NCBI RefSeq assembly: GCF_000732945.1
Contig: NZ_CP008944.1
Coordinates: forward strand, 248,001-312,000
Reading direction: 5' to 3'
Source: Corynebacterium atypicum
GTDB lineage: Bacteria > Actinomycetota > Actinomycetes > Mycobacteriales > Mycobacteriaceae
Length of the DNA stretch: 64,000 nt
Below are positions 42,288 to 50,913 of this stretch, in pieces (the first letter of the stretch is position 1; each line of letters opens with the position of its first letter). The translations under genes and the position numbers were made by a program. The notes beneath the pieces are model-generated. The model ran no database searches, was not told the origin of the DNA, and saw only the letters and a program-made list of their open reading frames with translations.

Positions 42288-43088
42288 GTGTCTCACACAG
42301 CGTCGCTCACTCCGCAGAAGCATCGCCGCCCCGGCCACCACCCGGCCGCGCGCGGCACGGAAACCGCACTAGGGCGTACCCGCCGGGCGCGCAGGATCAA
42401 CCGGACGCTTGCGGCCTGCTACCCGGGCGCCCACGCCGAGTTGGACTTTAACAACGCGTTCGAGCTGCTCATCGCCACCGTGCTGTCCGCCCAGACCACC
42501 GATAACCGCGTCAACTCCGTGACCCCCGAGCTCTTCGCCGCGTATCCCACGCCGGAGGACTTAGCGCTAACCGATCCCGAGGACGTGGCGCGGATCATCC
42601 GGCCCACCGGGTTCTACAACGCCAAGGCCAGGAACATCGTCGGGCTGGCCAATCGCCTGGTCGACGATTTCGGCGGCGAAGTGCCCCGCCAGATTGCAGA
42701 CCTGGTCAGCCTGCCCGGGGTCGGACGCAAGACGGCGCACGTGGTCCGCGGCAACGCCTTCGGGCTTCCCGGGCTCACGGTGGACACCCACTTTGGCCGG
42801 CTCGCCCGCAGGTTCGCGCTGACCGAGAACACCGACCCGGTGCGCGTGGAAGAGGACGTGGCGCAGCTGATCGAAAGAAGCGAATGGACGATGTTCTCGC
42901 ACCGCATGATCTTCCACGGCCGAAGGGTCTGCCATGCCCGCAAACCCGCCTGCGGGGCCTGCCCCGTCGCCTACGACTGCCCGGACTACGGGGTGAGCGG
43001 GCCCACGGACCCAGAGGCTGCGGCGCGGCTGGTCACCGGCGCCGAGCGCGAGCACATCCTGGAACTCGCCGGGATCGAGGAGGCCTGA
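42288..43088 (+). CDS. nth: Endonuclease III, DNA N-glycosylase/AP lyase
   Basis: A 266-residue Nth. The helix-hairpin-helix is LPGVGRKTAHVV with catalytic lysine, the aspartate lies in TVDTHFGRLARR, and the [4Fe-4S] ligands are in CHARKPACGACPVAYDC. It removes oxidised pyrimidines and nicks AP sites in base-excision repair. GTG 42288 is the assumed start; it lies close to a TAGTAT -10-like sequence, so translation may be leaderless. A basic N-terminal extension of about 30 residues is longer than in E. coli. Confidence 0.92.
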   Translation: MSHTASLTPQKHRRPGHHPAARGTETALGRTRRARRINRTLAACYPGAHAELDFNNAFELLIATVLSAQTTDNRVNSVTPELFAAYPTPEDLALTDPEDVARIIRPTGFYNAKARNIVGLANRLVDDFGGEVPRQIADLVSLPGVGRKTAHVVRGNAFGLPGLTVDTHFGRLARRFALTENTDPVRVEEDVAQLIERSEWTMFSHRMIFHGRRVCHARKPACGACPVAYDCPDYGVSGPTDPEAAARLVTGAEREHILELAGIEEA

Positions 43089-43729
43089 TGCGCGGACGCG
43101 GACACCTCGTCGCCTTCACCATCGCGGCGGTATTAAGCTTGGTCGTCGTGGCCATCGCGGCCGCAAGCCTGCTGGGCGCCTCCGGCGATGCGGGCCATGC
43201 GGGCCCTGAAGGCGGCGTCGGAAATAACAGCGCAAGCTCGAGCGAAGGCGGCGCCCTGGTCGGCTCCGCCCCGCACGACGGCCGCTCCACCCGCCCTGAG
43301 TGCCCAGGCGGCGGCGTCGTGGCCGGGGTTGAGCTCGACTGCCTCGAGGCCGAGGCGCGTCCGCAGCCCACCGGCCCGGAGCAGCTCACGGTAGCCAACG
43401 TGTGGGCGTGGTGGTGCGGACCGTGCCGCGAGGAGCTGCCCGTCGTCGCCGAACTGGCGCGCCGTCACCCGGAGATCAACGTGGTGGGCGTTCACGCGGA
43501 CCCGGACGCGGCACAGGCCTCTAGCCTGCTCACCGAACTCGGAATCGACCTGCCCAGCTACCAAGACCCGCGGGGCGCCTTCAAAGCCGGCACCGGCATT
43601 CCCGGCGTCGTTCCCGTTACCGTGCTCGTCCGCGGCGACTCGGTAGAAAAGATCCTGCCCGCCGCCTACACCTCGGTGGCCAAGCTGGAGCGAGACCTCG
43701 GCCTCGAGGCGACCGAGGATGCGCAATGA
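43088..43729 (+). CDS. Membrane-anchored thioredoxin-like protein
   Basis: A 213-residue TlpA/ResA-like protein. An N-terminal membrane segment (about 9-31) and a glycine-rich linker precede the thioredoxin fold with the active site WAWWCGPCREELP and the cis-proline region GIPGVVPVTVL. It probably reduces or makes disulfides outside the membrane; the partner is unknown. ATG 43088 overlaps the nth stop. It matches Rv3673c and is followed by NUDIX with a 4-nt overlap, so nth-trx-nudix form one operon. Confidence 0.87.
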   Translation: MRGRGHLVAFTIAAVLSLVVVAIAAASLLGASGDAGHAGPEGGVGNNSASSSEGGALVGSAPHDGRSTRPECPGGGVVAGVELDCLEAEARPQPTGPEQLTVANVWAWWCGPCREELPVVAELARRHPEINVVGVHADPDAAQASSLLTELGIDLPSYQDPRGAFKAGTGIPGVVPVTVLVRGDSVEKILPAAYTSVAKLERDLGLEATEDAQ

Positions 43730-44562
43730 CCCCCAACGCGGAAAGTAAGCCCTGGCCCGGTGCGGACCACCCGGGCGTGAACACCGAGCTGCACCCGGAT
43801 GCCGCGCCCAGCTGGCTGCGCCCGCTGGCCAACTCTCTGGTGGGCGAGCATCCGGCCCCCAGCGCGGAGTTCGAGCGGCGCCGCGCCCGCGCGAGTGCAC
43901 ACCCGGCGCCCCGGCAGGCCCGCGAGGAGCAGCAAAGCGCGGCTCAACAACAAGGCTCCGCGCGGCAGGGCTTTCGGGGGCAGCCCAGCGGCAGCCAGGC
44001 CGGGGCAGCCGTCCTCATCGCCCTGGCCGGCAGCAGCCCCGATACGGCGCGCGTGCTGCTCACCCACCGCTCGCCCGGCATGCGCTCGCACGCCGGACAG
44101 ATCGCCTTTCCCGGCGGGCGGATCGACTCACAGGACGTCAACCCCGTCGACGCGGCACTGCGCGAGGCCTGGGAAGAAACCGGGCTCGACCGGGCCGCTG
44201 TGACCCCCATAGCCCAGCTCGACGCCTTGACGGTTACCCGGTCCGCGCGCCCGATCTTTCCGGTGATAGCCCACTGGCACAGCCCCGCGCGAGTGGGCGT
44301 GGCCAGCCCCCGAGAAACTGATCACGTCTTTACCGCAAACCTAGCCGAACTCGCCCAAGCCAGCCGGCGCATGACCGTCACCTGGCGCAGCCACACGGGC
44401 CCGGCCTTCCGCTGCAACGGCTACGTGATCTGGGGTTTTACAGCCGCGGTGCTCGCCGGAATCCTCGAGCTCGGCGGCTGGGCAAAGCCCTGGAACCGCG
44501 AGCCCGCCGTTGCGCTAGAAGAAGCTCTGGCATCCTCGCGCAACAACGAGCCGCCGCGCTAA
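43726..44562 (+). CDS. NUDIX hydrolase, CoA pyrophosphatase type
   Basis: A 278-residue NUDIX protein. The box runs FPGGRIDSQDVNPVDAALRE followed by AWEETGLD, with the Glu residues that bind Mg2+; the SQD-x-NP spacing is that of CoA pyrophosphatases. The first 75 residues are a low-complexity extension (Gln, Ala, Arg). It corresponds to Rv3672c. Probable reaction: hydrolysis of CoA or related nucleoside diphosphates. Confidence 0.87.
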   Translation: MTPNAESKPWPGADHPGVNTELHPDAAPSWLRPLANSLVGEHPAPSAEFERRRARASAHPAPRQAREEQQSAAQQQGSARQGFRGQPSGSQAGAAVLIALAGSSPDTARVLLTHRSPGMRSHAGQIAFPGGRIDSQDVNPVDAALREAWEETGLDRAAVTPIAQLDALTVTRSARPIFPVIAHWHSPARVGVASPRETDHVFTANLAELAQASRRMTVTWRSHTGPAFRCNGYVIWGFTAAVLAGILELGGWAKPWNREPAVALEEALASSRNNEPPR

Positions 44563-44610
44563 GGTGCAATAAGTTAAGCAAACCCCGCGCGCTCTAGGAA
44601 GACCATTTTC

Positions 44611-45789
44611 GTGACAGCAGGACTCGTCGTCGACGCCCTCGTGGTGCTCGCCGCCATCTCCGGGGCGATCGCAGGCTGGCGGCAGGGCGCCTTCTCCGCC
44701 GTGCTGTCGACGCTGGGGGTCGCCTCCGGGCTCGTGATCAGCGCCGTCGTCATCCCGCTGCTACTGCCCACCACCGACTCGGTGGGCCTGCGCTTCCTCA
44801 TCACCATCGGCGTGCTCATGCTGCTCGTCGTGTTGGGCAACGTCGCCGGGTCAGTCGTCGGCTTCCAGCTGCGCATGAAGTTCTCGCTGCGCGCCGACTC
44901 GACCATCGGCGCCATCTTCCAGGCGGTGACCGTCTTGGTCGTCGCCTGGCTCATCTCGTTGCCGCTGGCCACGGGCCTTGGCGGGCCGGTAGCCGGAGGC
45001 GTGCACAACTCGCGGGTGCTCGGTGCCGTGGATCGGGCTACCCCGGACTCCTGGAACCGGCTGCCCGCGCAGATCTCTGCGCTACTCAACGAATCCGGTC
45101 TTCCGCCGCTGACTCCCTTGGAGCCCGAGCAGGCCCCCGAGGTCGAAGCACCCCGCATCGAAGTCTCCGACCCGGAGCTGGTTGAAAGCATGCGGCCCAG
45201 CGTCATCCACGTGCTTGGCGACGCCACCTCGTGCCAGCGCCGGCTTCTCGGCTCCGGGTTCGTGGTAGCCCCGGACTACGTGCTCACCAACGCGCACGTG
45301 GTCGCGGGCACAGACACCGTGCGGCTCGACACGATGGTGGGCCTGCGCGATGCGGACGTGGTCTACTACGACCCAGAGGTGGACCTGGCCGTCCTCCACG
45401 TGCCGGACCTGGGCCTTGAGCCGCTCGAGTGGGCCAGCGAGCCCGCGGTGAGCGGGCAAGACACGATCGTCATGGGCTTTCCGGCCTCCGGGCCCTTCGA
45501 GGCCGCCCCAGCCCGGGTGCGCAGCAAGCTCACGATCGCCGGACCAAACATCTACGCCAGCGGGCGCGTCGAGCGGGAGGCCTACACGGTGCGCGGCTCA
45601 ATCCGCGAGGGTAACTCCGGCGGGCCGATGACCGGCCTCGACGGGCGGGTCCTCGGCGTGGTCTTCGGCGCCTCGCTCGATGAATCAGATACCGGCTACG
45701 TGCTCACGGCCGCGGAAGTCAACGAGCGGGTAGGCGATGTGACCGCCTACACGGAACCCGTGGGAACGGGGGAGTGCGTGCTGCGCTAG
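44611..45789 (+). CDS. marP: MarP-type membrane serine protease
   Basis: A 392-residue protein with four N-terminal membrane segments in a CvpA-like domain (about 1-120) and a periplasmic trypsin-like protease: His in LTNAHVVAG, Asp in YYDPEVDLAVL, Ser in REGNSGGPM. Two cysteines (CQRR and the final ECVLR) may form the redox-sensitive disulfide known in MarP. GTG 44611 is the start. M. tuberculosis MarP (Rv3671c) sits in the same order and is needed for acid and oxidative stress resistance. Confidence 0.9.
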   Translation: MTAGLVVDALVVLAAISGAIAGWRQGAFSAVLSTLGVASGLVISAVVIPLLLPTTDSVGLRFLITIGVLMLLVVLGNVAGSVVGFQLRMKFSLRADSTIGAIFQAVTVLVVAWLISLPLATGLGGPVAGGVHNSRVLGAVDRATPDSWNRLPAQISALLNESGLPPLTPLEPEQAPEVEAPRIEVSDPELVESMRPSVIHVLGDATSCQRRLLGSGFVVAPDYVLTNAHVVAGTDTVRLDTMVGLRDADVVYYDPEVDLAVLHVPDLGLEPLEWASEPAVSGQDTIVMGFPASGPFEAAPARVRSKLTIAGPNIYASGRVEREAYTVRGSIREGNSGGPMTGLDGRVLGVVFGASLDESDTGYVLTAAEVNERVGDVTAYTEPVGTGECVLR

Positions 45790-45805
45790 GGCTGCGCTCC
45801 GGAGG

Positions 45806-46795
45806 CTAGCTGAGGTGGGCGCGCACCTGGGCGTCGACAAGCTGTGCGAAGGCCTCGGGAGCCTCGACGTGCGGTAGCCGCGCCGTGCCCGGCACCCCGG
45901 TGACGTGGAAGGGGCCAGTGGCGCGGCGGCGGGCCCGCTGCGCCAGCCGCTGCCAACGCCGCTGCGCCGGCTGGATCAGCACCACCGGACACGAGACCTT
46001 GCGGCGGAGCCAGGAGGCCGGAACCACGGCGGCGACGAGACGAGAAAAATGGCTCACCGCGGGCGTTGTCGCAGAAATACGCATCGCCTCCTGGCGCAGC
46101 TGAAGAGCGCGCGCAAAATCGGGCGAGGAGCGGAAATCCGGGCCCGTCCACAGCCGCATGATCTGCTTCTGCAGCCAGTTGCTCGCCCCGGCGGGCAGAT
46201 AACCAATACCGGGCAGACGCGAGATCACCAGCCGGGCCCAGGTGGCGGCGAAGCGCCAGGGAGTAGCGACCAGCGCGCGGCGCAGATCAGTGGGAAAGCA
46301 CGCGCTGATGGAGACGAGGGCGCGCACCGACTCCGGGGCGGCCGCCGCCGTGGTCCACGCCACCGCGCCGAAAGAATCCGCGCCCACCAAGACCGCGCTA
46401 TCGTAGCCCAGCGCGCGCACCAGGCCCGTGACGTCGCCAACGGCGATGCGCAGCGCGTTCCCGGCGTCCGCCGGGGGTTTATCAGACATCCCGTAGCCGC
46501 GGGCGTCGACGGCAACCACGTACCAACCCCGCTCGGCGAGCGGCGCAATGGCCTGCGCGAAGTCGAACCAGCCGCCGAAGGCGTCGTGAAGCAAAAGCAG
46601 CAACGGGTCCGTGCGCCGGCCGGCGCGCACCACGTGCAGGCGCACCCCACGCAAATGCACAAAGTCATGGACAAACGGGCCCGAAAGCTCCACCGTGGAG
46701 GGCGGCAGCGGGTGCTGGCGTTGGCTTGGGCTTCGGCGGCGGCCCACACGAAAGCCGCCGCGGGAAGACGCGGCGGCAAACGGATGAAGAGCCAT
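45806..46795 (-). CDS. Alpha/beta hydrolase (epoxide-hydrolase-like)
   Basis: A 329-residue alpha/beta hydrolase. After an arginine-rich N-terminus come FVHLRGVRLHVVRAG, the oxyanion block LLLHDAFGGWFDFA, DARGYGMSDKP and the nucleophile elbow LVGADSFGAVAW, in which aspartate takes the nucleophile place as in epoxide hydrolases. The C-terminal histidine is probably in RLPHVEAPEAFAQL. Position matches EphE (Rv3670). The substrate is unknown. Confidence 0.82.
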   Translation of the reverse strand: MALHPFAAASSRGGFRVGRRRSPSQRQHPLPPSTVELSGPFVHDFVHLRGVRLHVVRAGRRTDPLLLLLHDAFGGWFDFAQAIAPLAERGWYVVAVDARGYGMSDKPPADAGNALRIAVGDVTGLVRALGYDSAVLVGADSFGAVAWTTAAAAPESVRALVSISACFPTDLRRALVATPWRFAATWARLVISRLPGIGYLPAGASNWLQKQIMRLWTGPDFRSSPDFARALQLRQEAMRISATTPAVSHFSRLVAAVVPASWLRRKVSCPVVLIQPAQRRWQRLAQRARRRATGPFHVTGVPGTARLPHVEAPEAFAQLVDAQVRAHLS

Positions 46796-46813
46796 GAAGG
46801 GTAGACGGCCGAG

Positions 46814-47317
46814 TTAGCTGTACATGCCGCGCTGCGAGCCCTCGAGCTTCTGCTGCGCCTTACCCGGCACCAGGTGCTTGAGCTCGCCGACAGAATCGAT
46901 CGTGTGCTTAGGCGCGCCGATCTTCTTCACCTTCCGCCAGCCGACGAGGGCTAGCACGGCCGCCAGAGCCAGCATGACGAGGAACACGATGAGGAAGGCG
47001 GCCCACCACGGCAGCCAAACGGCGATCAACGCGGCCAAAAAGAAGAAAAAGAAGAACGAACTGTACAACGCGATAGTGCCGGCCACCCCAAACAACCCGC
47101 CGCCGATGGCGCCCTTCTTGGCCTCTTGGGCCAGCTCGGTCTTGGCGAGCTCCAGCTCGGAGCGAAACAGCGAGGACATCTGGGCGGTCGCGTTGCTGAC
47201 CAGCGTGCCAATGGACTGCTGGCCGGTCGAGGCGTCGACATCACTCAAAGGAATGCTGTCCGCGCGCGGGGCGAAATCGTCCGTACCGTCAGTAAAGAGA
47301 CCGTCCTGCTTGCTCAC
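46814..47317 (-). CDS. Phage-holin-like membrane protein (DUF1469 type)
   Basis: A 167-residue protein with a soluble amphipathic N-terminus (SLFRSELELAKTELAQEAKK), two long membrane segments (about 70-125) and a basic tail. This is the Phage_holin_3_6/DUF1469 layout found in actinobacterial chromosomes; it is not a phage gene despite the name. GTG 47317 with GGGAGG upstream. Position matches Rv3669. Function unknown. Confidence 0.83.
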   Translation of the reverse strand: MSKQDGLFTDGTDDFAPRADSIPLSDVDASTGQQSIGTLVSNATAQMSSLFRSELELAKTELAQEAKKGAIGGGLFGVAGTIALYSSFFFFFFLAALIAVWLPWWAAFLIVFLVMLALAAVLALVGWRKVKKIGAPKHTIDSVGELKHLVPGKAQQKLEGSQRGMYS

Positions 47318-47441
47318 GTTGGGTTCCTCCCGTTGGGGCCTTAAGTAGTAACTAGTTTCAATCGTGCCACGAAACCGCCGCCCGCGCCCAGGCGGGTGAC
47401 ATTATTTACCCAACACCTTAGTCCCCGGAATGAAGGCGGGG

Positions 47442-48278
47442 TCAGCTGCCTAGGTCGCGGCGTTTCGACCACCACCAGCCGCCGGCCGTGACTGCGGCTA
47501 TGGCGGCGACGATGCCGGTGCCGATTCCTACCTCGCGGGCCGTGGGGGCGGTGAAAAGCGGTTCCGGATTCTTAAAGGTGCGGATCTCCCAGCCCTCCTT
47601 GAGGGCGCGCTTCTTCAGCATCCGATCCGGGTTGACTGCCACTGGGTTGCCCACGGCGCTCAGCATCGACGAGTCGGTATCGGAGTCGGTGTACGCGTAG
47701 CTGGCCGACAGGTCGTAGTGGCGGCTTTGCGCCAGTTTGGCGATCGAGGCCGCTTTAGAGGCGCCCTTGTTGTACCGCAGAATCTCGCCGGTGTAGCGGC
47801 CATCTTTGACCTCGAGCTGAGTGGCCACGACGTCATAAACCCCCAGCTCCTGCGCGATCGGGCGCACCAGGTCCTCGGCCGAGGCGGAGACGATGATGAC
47901 GTCGTGGCCGGCCTGCTGGTGGAAGCGGATCAGCTCCCGGGCTTCGGCGTAGATGGTGGGCACGAGGACGGTGTGCAGCGTCTCTTCGGTGATCTTGCGG
48001 ACGTCGCTTTCCTGCCATCCGGAAATGAGATTGGTCAGCTGGTCTCGGGTGGTGTCCATCTGCTCCCCGGACATACCGGAGATCATGAAGGTCGTCTTGG
48101 CCAGCGTCATCTGCAGCGCCTCGACCGGCGTGATCATGCCTTTGTGCAGGAACTCGCGGCCGAAGGCAAACGTAGAGGAGGTGGCGATGATCGTCTTGTC
48201 CAGGTCGAAGAACGCCGCGACGCGGCCAGACGGCCGGGGCCGAAGGGAGCGGCCTACGCCGTGGGGTGTCGACGTCAT
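47442..48278 (-). CDS. HAD-IB family phosphatase
   Basis: A 278-residue HAD hydrolase. Motif I is FFDLDKTII, motif II is VIIVSASAEDL, and motif IV is YAYTDSDTDSSML; a C-terminal membrane segment (about 248-270) anchors it. The SerB-like core suggests phosphoserine or phospholipid phosphatase activity. It matches M. tuberculosis Rv3661 in place, immediately before the 6C RNA. The real substrate is not known. Confidence 0.85.
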   Translation of the reverse strand: MTSTPHGVGRSLRPRPSGRVAAFFDLDKTIIATSSTFAFGREFLHKGMITPVEALQMTLAKTTFMISGMSGEQMDTTRDQLTNLISGWQESDVRKITEETLHTVLVPTIYAEARELIRFHQQAGHDVIIVSASAEDLVRPIAQELGVYDVVATQLEVKDGRYTGEILRYNKGASKAASIAKLAQSRHYDLSASYAYTDSDTDSSMLSAVGNPVAVNPDRMLKKRALKEGWEIRTFKNPEPLFTAPTAREVGIGTGIVAAIAAVTAGGWWWSKRRDLGS

Positions 48279-48316
48279 GGTGACAGTCTAACGATTTCAC
48301 GCGTTAAGGGTCTGTC

Positions 48317-48346
48317 TTGCAGCCTGCGCAGATCGTGTGTCATAAT
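48317..48346 (+). promoter_or_regulatory. Promoter of the 6C RNA
   Basis: TTGCAG (48317-48322) and CATAAT (48341-48346) are separated by 18 bp, giving a start near 48352. The first C-rich hairpin follows about 35 nt later. Confidence 0.6.
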
Positions 48347-48351
48347 GAGGG

Positions 48352-48450
48352 CGCAAGGCCCCGATATACTGTGTGGCCTGCCCTGGCCCTCCCCCCGAGG
48401 CCGGGTTACTGACGGCCCGCGCACACCCCCCGAGGCGCGGGCCGTCCCTT
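48352..48450 (+). ncRNA. 6C small RNA (B11-type)
   Basis: Two successive stem-loops each expose CCCCCCGAGG in the loop region: the first pairs GGCC with GGCC around 48384-48403, the second pairs GACGGCCCGCGC (48411-48422) with GCGCGGGCCGTC (48435-48446). Two hairpins with runs of six cytosines define the actinobacterial 6C RNA. It lies between the HAD phosphatase gene and ssd, the place of B11/6C in M. tuberculosis (between Rv3660c and Rv3661). It acts through C-rich loops on G-rich target mRNAs and, in corynebacteria, has been linked to DNA damage and cell division. Confidence 0.85.
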
Positions 48451-48464
48451 ATGCGCGGGCGGGG

Positions 48465-48513
48465 TTATCCACAAAGTGCGTTGACGTGTACGCAAAATCG
48501 CGAGTTATCCACA
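48465..48513 (+). promoter_or_regulatory. Two DnaA boxes upstream of ssd
   Basis: TTATCCACA occurs twice in direct orientation, at 48465-48473 and 48505-48513, 40 bp apart. Both match the DnaA box consensus TTATNCACA. A possible ssd promoter (TTGACG at 48481-48486, AGTTAT at 48503-48508) overlaps the second box, so DnaA could block or tune ssd transcription. Confidence 0.65.
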
Positions 48514-48566
48514 GGATCGCATCGTCCGCCAGCGCGGGTGGCGGCCTTCCGGCAACACTCGGAGCC

Positions 48567-49748
48567 ATGAGAACAAGCGAAGACCGCGACCGGTTCATCC
48601 TGGTGGCCGTTGCCGATCCCATCGCGCATCCGGAGGCGATCCACATTGCCGCTGCCACCGGTCACCCGGTCGTCGACGCCACCGACGATCGCGCAGCGGC
48701 CGAGCACGCGCAGGCCATGCTCCGCTATCTGGCCCGCGCGGCCGCAGTGATTATCGACGCCCCGGCTGCGGATCGCTTCGCCGAGGCCGCCGAGCTGGTC
48801 GAGGGGCAGGCCCTGCAGGCCCGCGGCGAGGTGTTTGCGGTAGCCGCAGACCCGGGCCCGGCCCCACGGTTGAGCATCGGGCACACGCAGTGCGCCGGCT
48901 TCGTCATCCCTGCGCAGTCGCCGGAGTTGCTCGCGGCAGTGGGGGCGTCGGTAGCGCGCAGAAAAGAGGCCGAGCGCGCGGTAGCCGGCGATTCTCGGCG
49001 GCACAGGGCTGGCCGCGATGGCTACAGAGGAGCGCCGATCGCGCTCGTCGTCGGGTTTCTCGGCGCGGGCGGGGGTGCGGGTACGAGCACGTTGGCGGTG
49101 GCCGTTGCCCGGCACGCCGCGCGGGACAAGGCGGTTGCGCTTGTCGACGCCGCGCCGGATTCCGGCGGGCTTGACCTGCTCGTCGGATGCGAGGATCGCC
49201 CCGGGGCGCACTGGGAGGACCTCGACTTTACGCACGGGGAGGTTCCCGGCGAGGACCTGCTGGCTGCGCTGCCGAAGACGCGGGAGAAGCTGGCCGTGCT
49301 CTGCGCGACGCGTTCGGCGCTCACTGCGCACTCGCCGGTCGATGCTGCTGGCCTGATCTGTGCGGTGCGGTCGTTGCGAGCCGCTGCGCAAGTGGTGGTG
49401 CTCGACCTGCCGTCGACTGGGCCGTTGGTGGGCGCCGGCGTCGATGTGTGCGATCTGGTGATCGTCGTCGTTCCGGCAGAGGTACGCGCGGCTGCTGCGG
49501 CGGTTCGAATGTGCGCGCGCCTTAACGCGCGCCGTACGCGCAGCCGGGTGGTGGTCCGCCACCGCCAGTGGTCCAGCCTCTCGGTTGCGGACGTGGAGTC
49601 GCTGGTGGATGCGCCAGTGATAGCGGAGCTGCCCACGGTTCGCGGGGTGGCCCGCCAAGCAGAGCTCGGTGGCCTGTCGAGGCTGCCGCGTGGGCTCAGC
49701 AGAGTAGCTGAGCTGGTGCTCGACGATGTTGCGGGGGCAGCGGGATAA
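48567..49748 (+). CDS. ssd: Septum-site-determining protein Ssd (MinD-like)
   Basis: A 393-residue MinD/CpaE-like ATPase. The N-terminal 140 residues are receiver-like; the ATPase part has a deviant Walker A FLGAGGGAGTSTLAVAVA (about 158-175), then VALVDAAPDSGGLDLLVG and VVVLDLPSTG as Walker A' and B. ATG 48567 keeps it clear of the DnaA boxes. In M. tuberculosis Ssd (Rv3660c) affects septation and dormancy genes, and in the tad locus it fills the place of CpaE/TadZ, which positions the pilus machinery. It starts the tad gene cluster. Confidence 0.87.
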   Translation: MRTSEDRDRFILVAVADPIAHPEAIHIAAATGHPVVDATDDRAAAEHAQAMLRYLARAAAVIIDAPAADRFAEAAELVEGQALQARGEVFAVAADPGPAPRLSIGHTQCAGFVIPAQSPELLAAVGASVARRKEAERAVAGDSRRHRAGRDGYRGAPIALVVGFLGAGGGAGTSTLAVAVARHAARDKAVALVDAAPDSGGLDLLVGCEDRPGAHWEDLDFTHGEVPGEDLLAALPKTREKLAVLCATRSALTAHSPVDAAGLICAVRSLRAAAQVVVLDLPSTGPLVGAGVDVCDLVIVVVPAEVRAAAAAVRMCARLNARRTRSRVVVRHRQWSSLSVADVESLVDAPVIAELPTVRGVARQAELGGLSRLPRGLSRVAELVLDDVAGAAG

Positions 49749-49750
49749 CC

Positions 49751-50913
49751 ATGGTCGATATCACTGCGGGATCTCTGGGCGTACGGGACGGGTACCAGGA
49801 TGTGATCGCCCGGGTGCAAGCCCGCCTGGCCAAAGAATCCGAGCTAGGCCATGACCTGTTGGTGGATCCGGCTCGCACGGCGGCGGCGATCCGCAAAGAG
49901 GCCGGCGTGATTGCAGATGCTGACGTCTTGGCGATCCTCAGGCGCCTACGCGAAGAGGCGGTCGGCGCAGGGGTTTTGGAACCGGTGATCAACGCCCCGG
50001 ACGTGACCGACGTTGTGGTCAACGGGCCTTCCGAGGTCTTCCTGGACCGGGGCAGCGGCCTCGAGCGAGCCGCGGTCACCTTCGCTGACGATCACGAGGT
50101 GCGCCGCCTAGCCACCCGGCTCGTTAACGGCTCGGGGGGGGCCGCCTGGATGAGGCGGCGCCTTATGCAGACGCGCGCTTCGTGCGTGCCGACGGCGCAA
50201 TAGTCCGCGTGCACGCCGTGCTTTCACCACCGGCTGCGAACGCGACATTGTTGAGCCTGCGCGTGCTCCGGCAGGCGCGACTGCACTTAGCCGACTTGGT
50301 AGCACGCCAGACGGTACCGCTTGCGGCAGCGGATCGGCTGCGCGAGCTTGTCGAGCGCAAAGAAAGCTTCCTTGTCGTCGGCGGGACCGGCTCGGGTAAG
50401 ACGACACTGCTGTCTGCGCTGCTCGGAGAGTGTCCCGCAGCCGAGCGAATCGTGGTGATCGAAGACACCGCGGAGCTCAACCCCGAGCATCCGCACGTGG
50501 TGGCCATGACGTCCCGGAGGGCGAACGTGGAGGGCCGCGGCGAGATCACGCTGAGCGATCTGGCGCGCCAGGCGTTGCGGATGCGCCCGGACCGGTTGAT
50601 CGTCGGGGAGATCCGCGGCGCAGAGATCGTCGACATGCTCGCGGCGATGAACACGGGCCACGACGGCGGCGCCGGAACCCTGCACGCTAACTCGCTGCAG
50701 GAGGTGCCGGCGCGGATCGAGGCGTTGGCCGCCATGGGCGGCCTCGACCGCGGCGCCACCCACGCTCAGCTCGCGGCTGCTATCCGCACAGTGCTGGTCA
50801 TGCGCAGGAACCGCGGAGGTCAGCGCGAGCTCGCGCAGATCGGTCGCGCGCGACTGGGAAGCCGGCGACTCGTCAGTTTCGAGCCTGTGTGGGAGGCCGA
50901 AGATGAGCGGTGA
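49751..50913 (+). pseudogene. tadA: TadA-type secretion ATPase with a frameshift at a G8 tract
   Basis: A type II/IV secretion ATPase in two frames. The N-terminal part (49751 to about 50140) has VINAPDVTDVVVNGPSEVFL; the C-terminal part, in another frame, has Walker A VGGTGSGKTTLLSAL, the Asp box IEDTAELNPEH, and Walker B LIVGEIRGAEI. The frames join at a run of eight G (50134-50141); nine or six G would restore one reading frame of about 387 codons. It would power tad pilus assembly. Whether this is decay, slippage or a sequencing error cannot be told from one sequence. It overlaps tadB by 11 nt. Confidence 0.75.

Noticed and set aside
46814..47317. Holin-like gene as evidence of a second prophage
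   Set aside because: DUF1469-type holin-like genes are part of the conserved core order in this group; neighbours are housekeeping genes.
47718..48566. N-terminal extension of ssd into the HAD gene region
   Set aside because: It would cover the antisense of the phosphatase gene, the 6C RNA and the DnaA boxes; family length fits the start at 48567.
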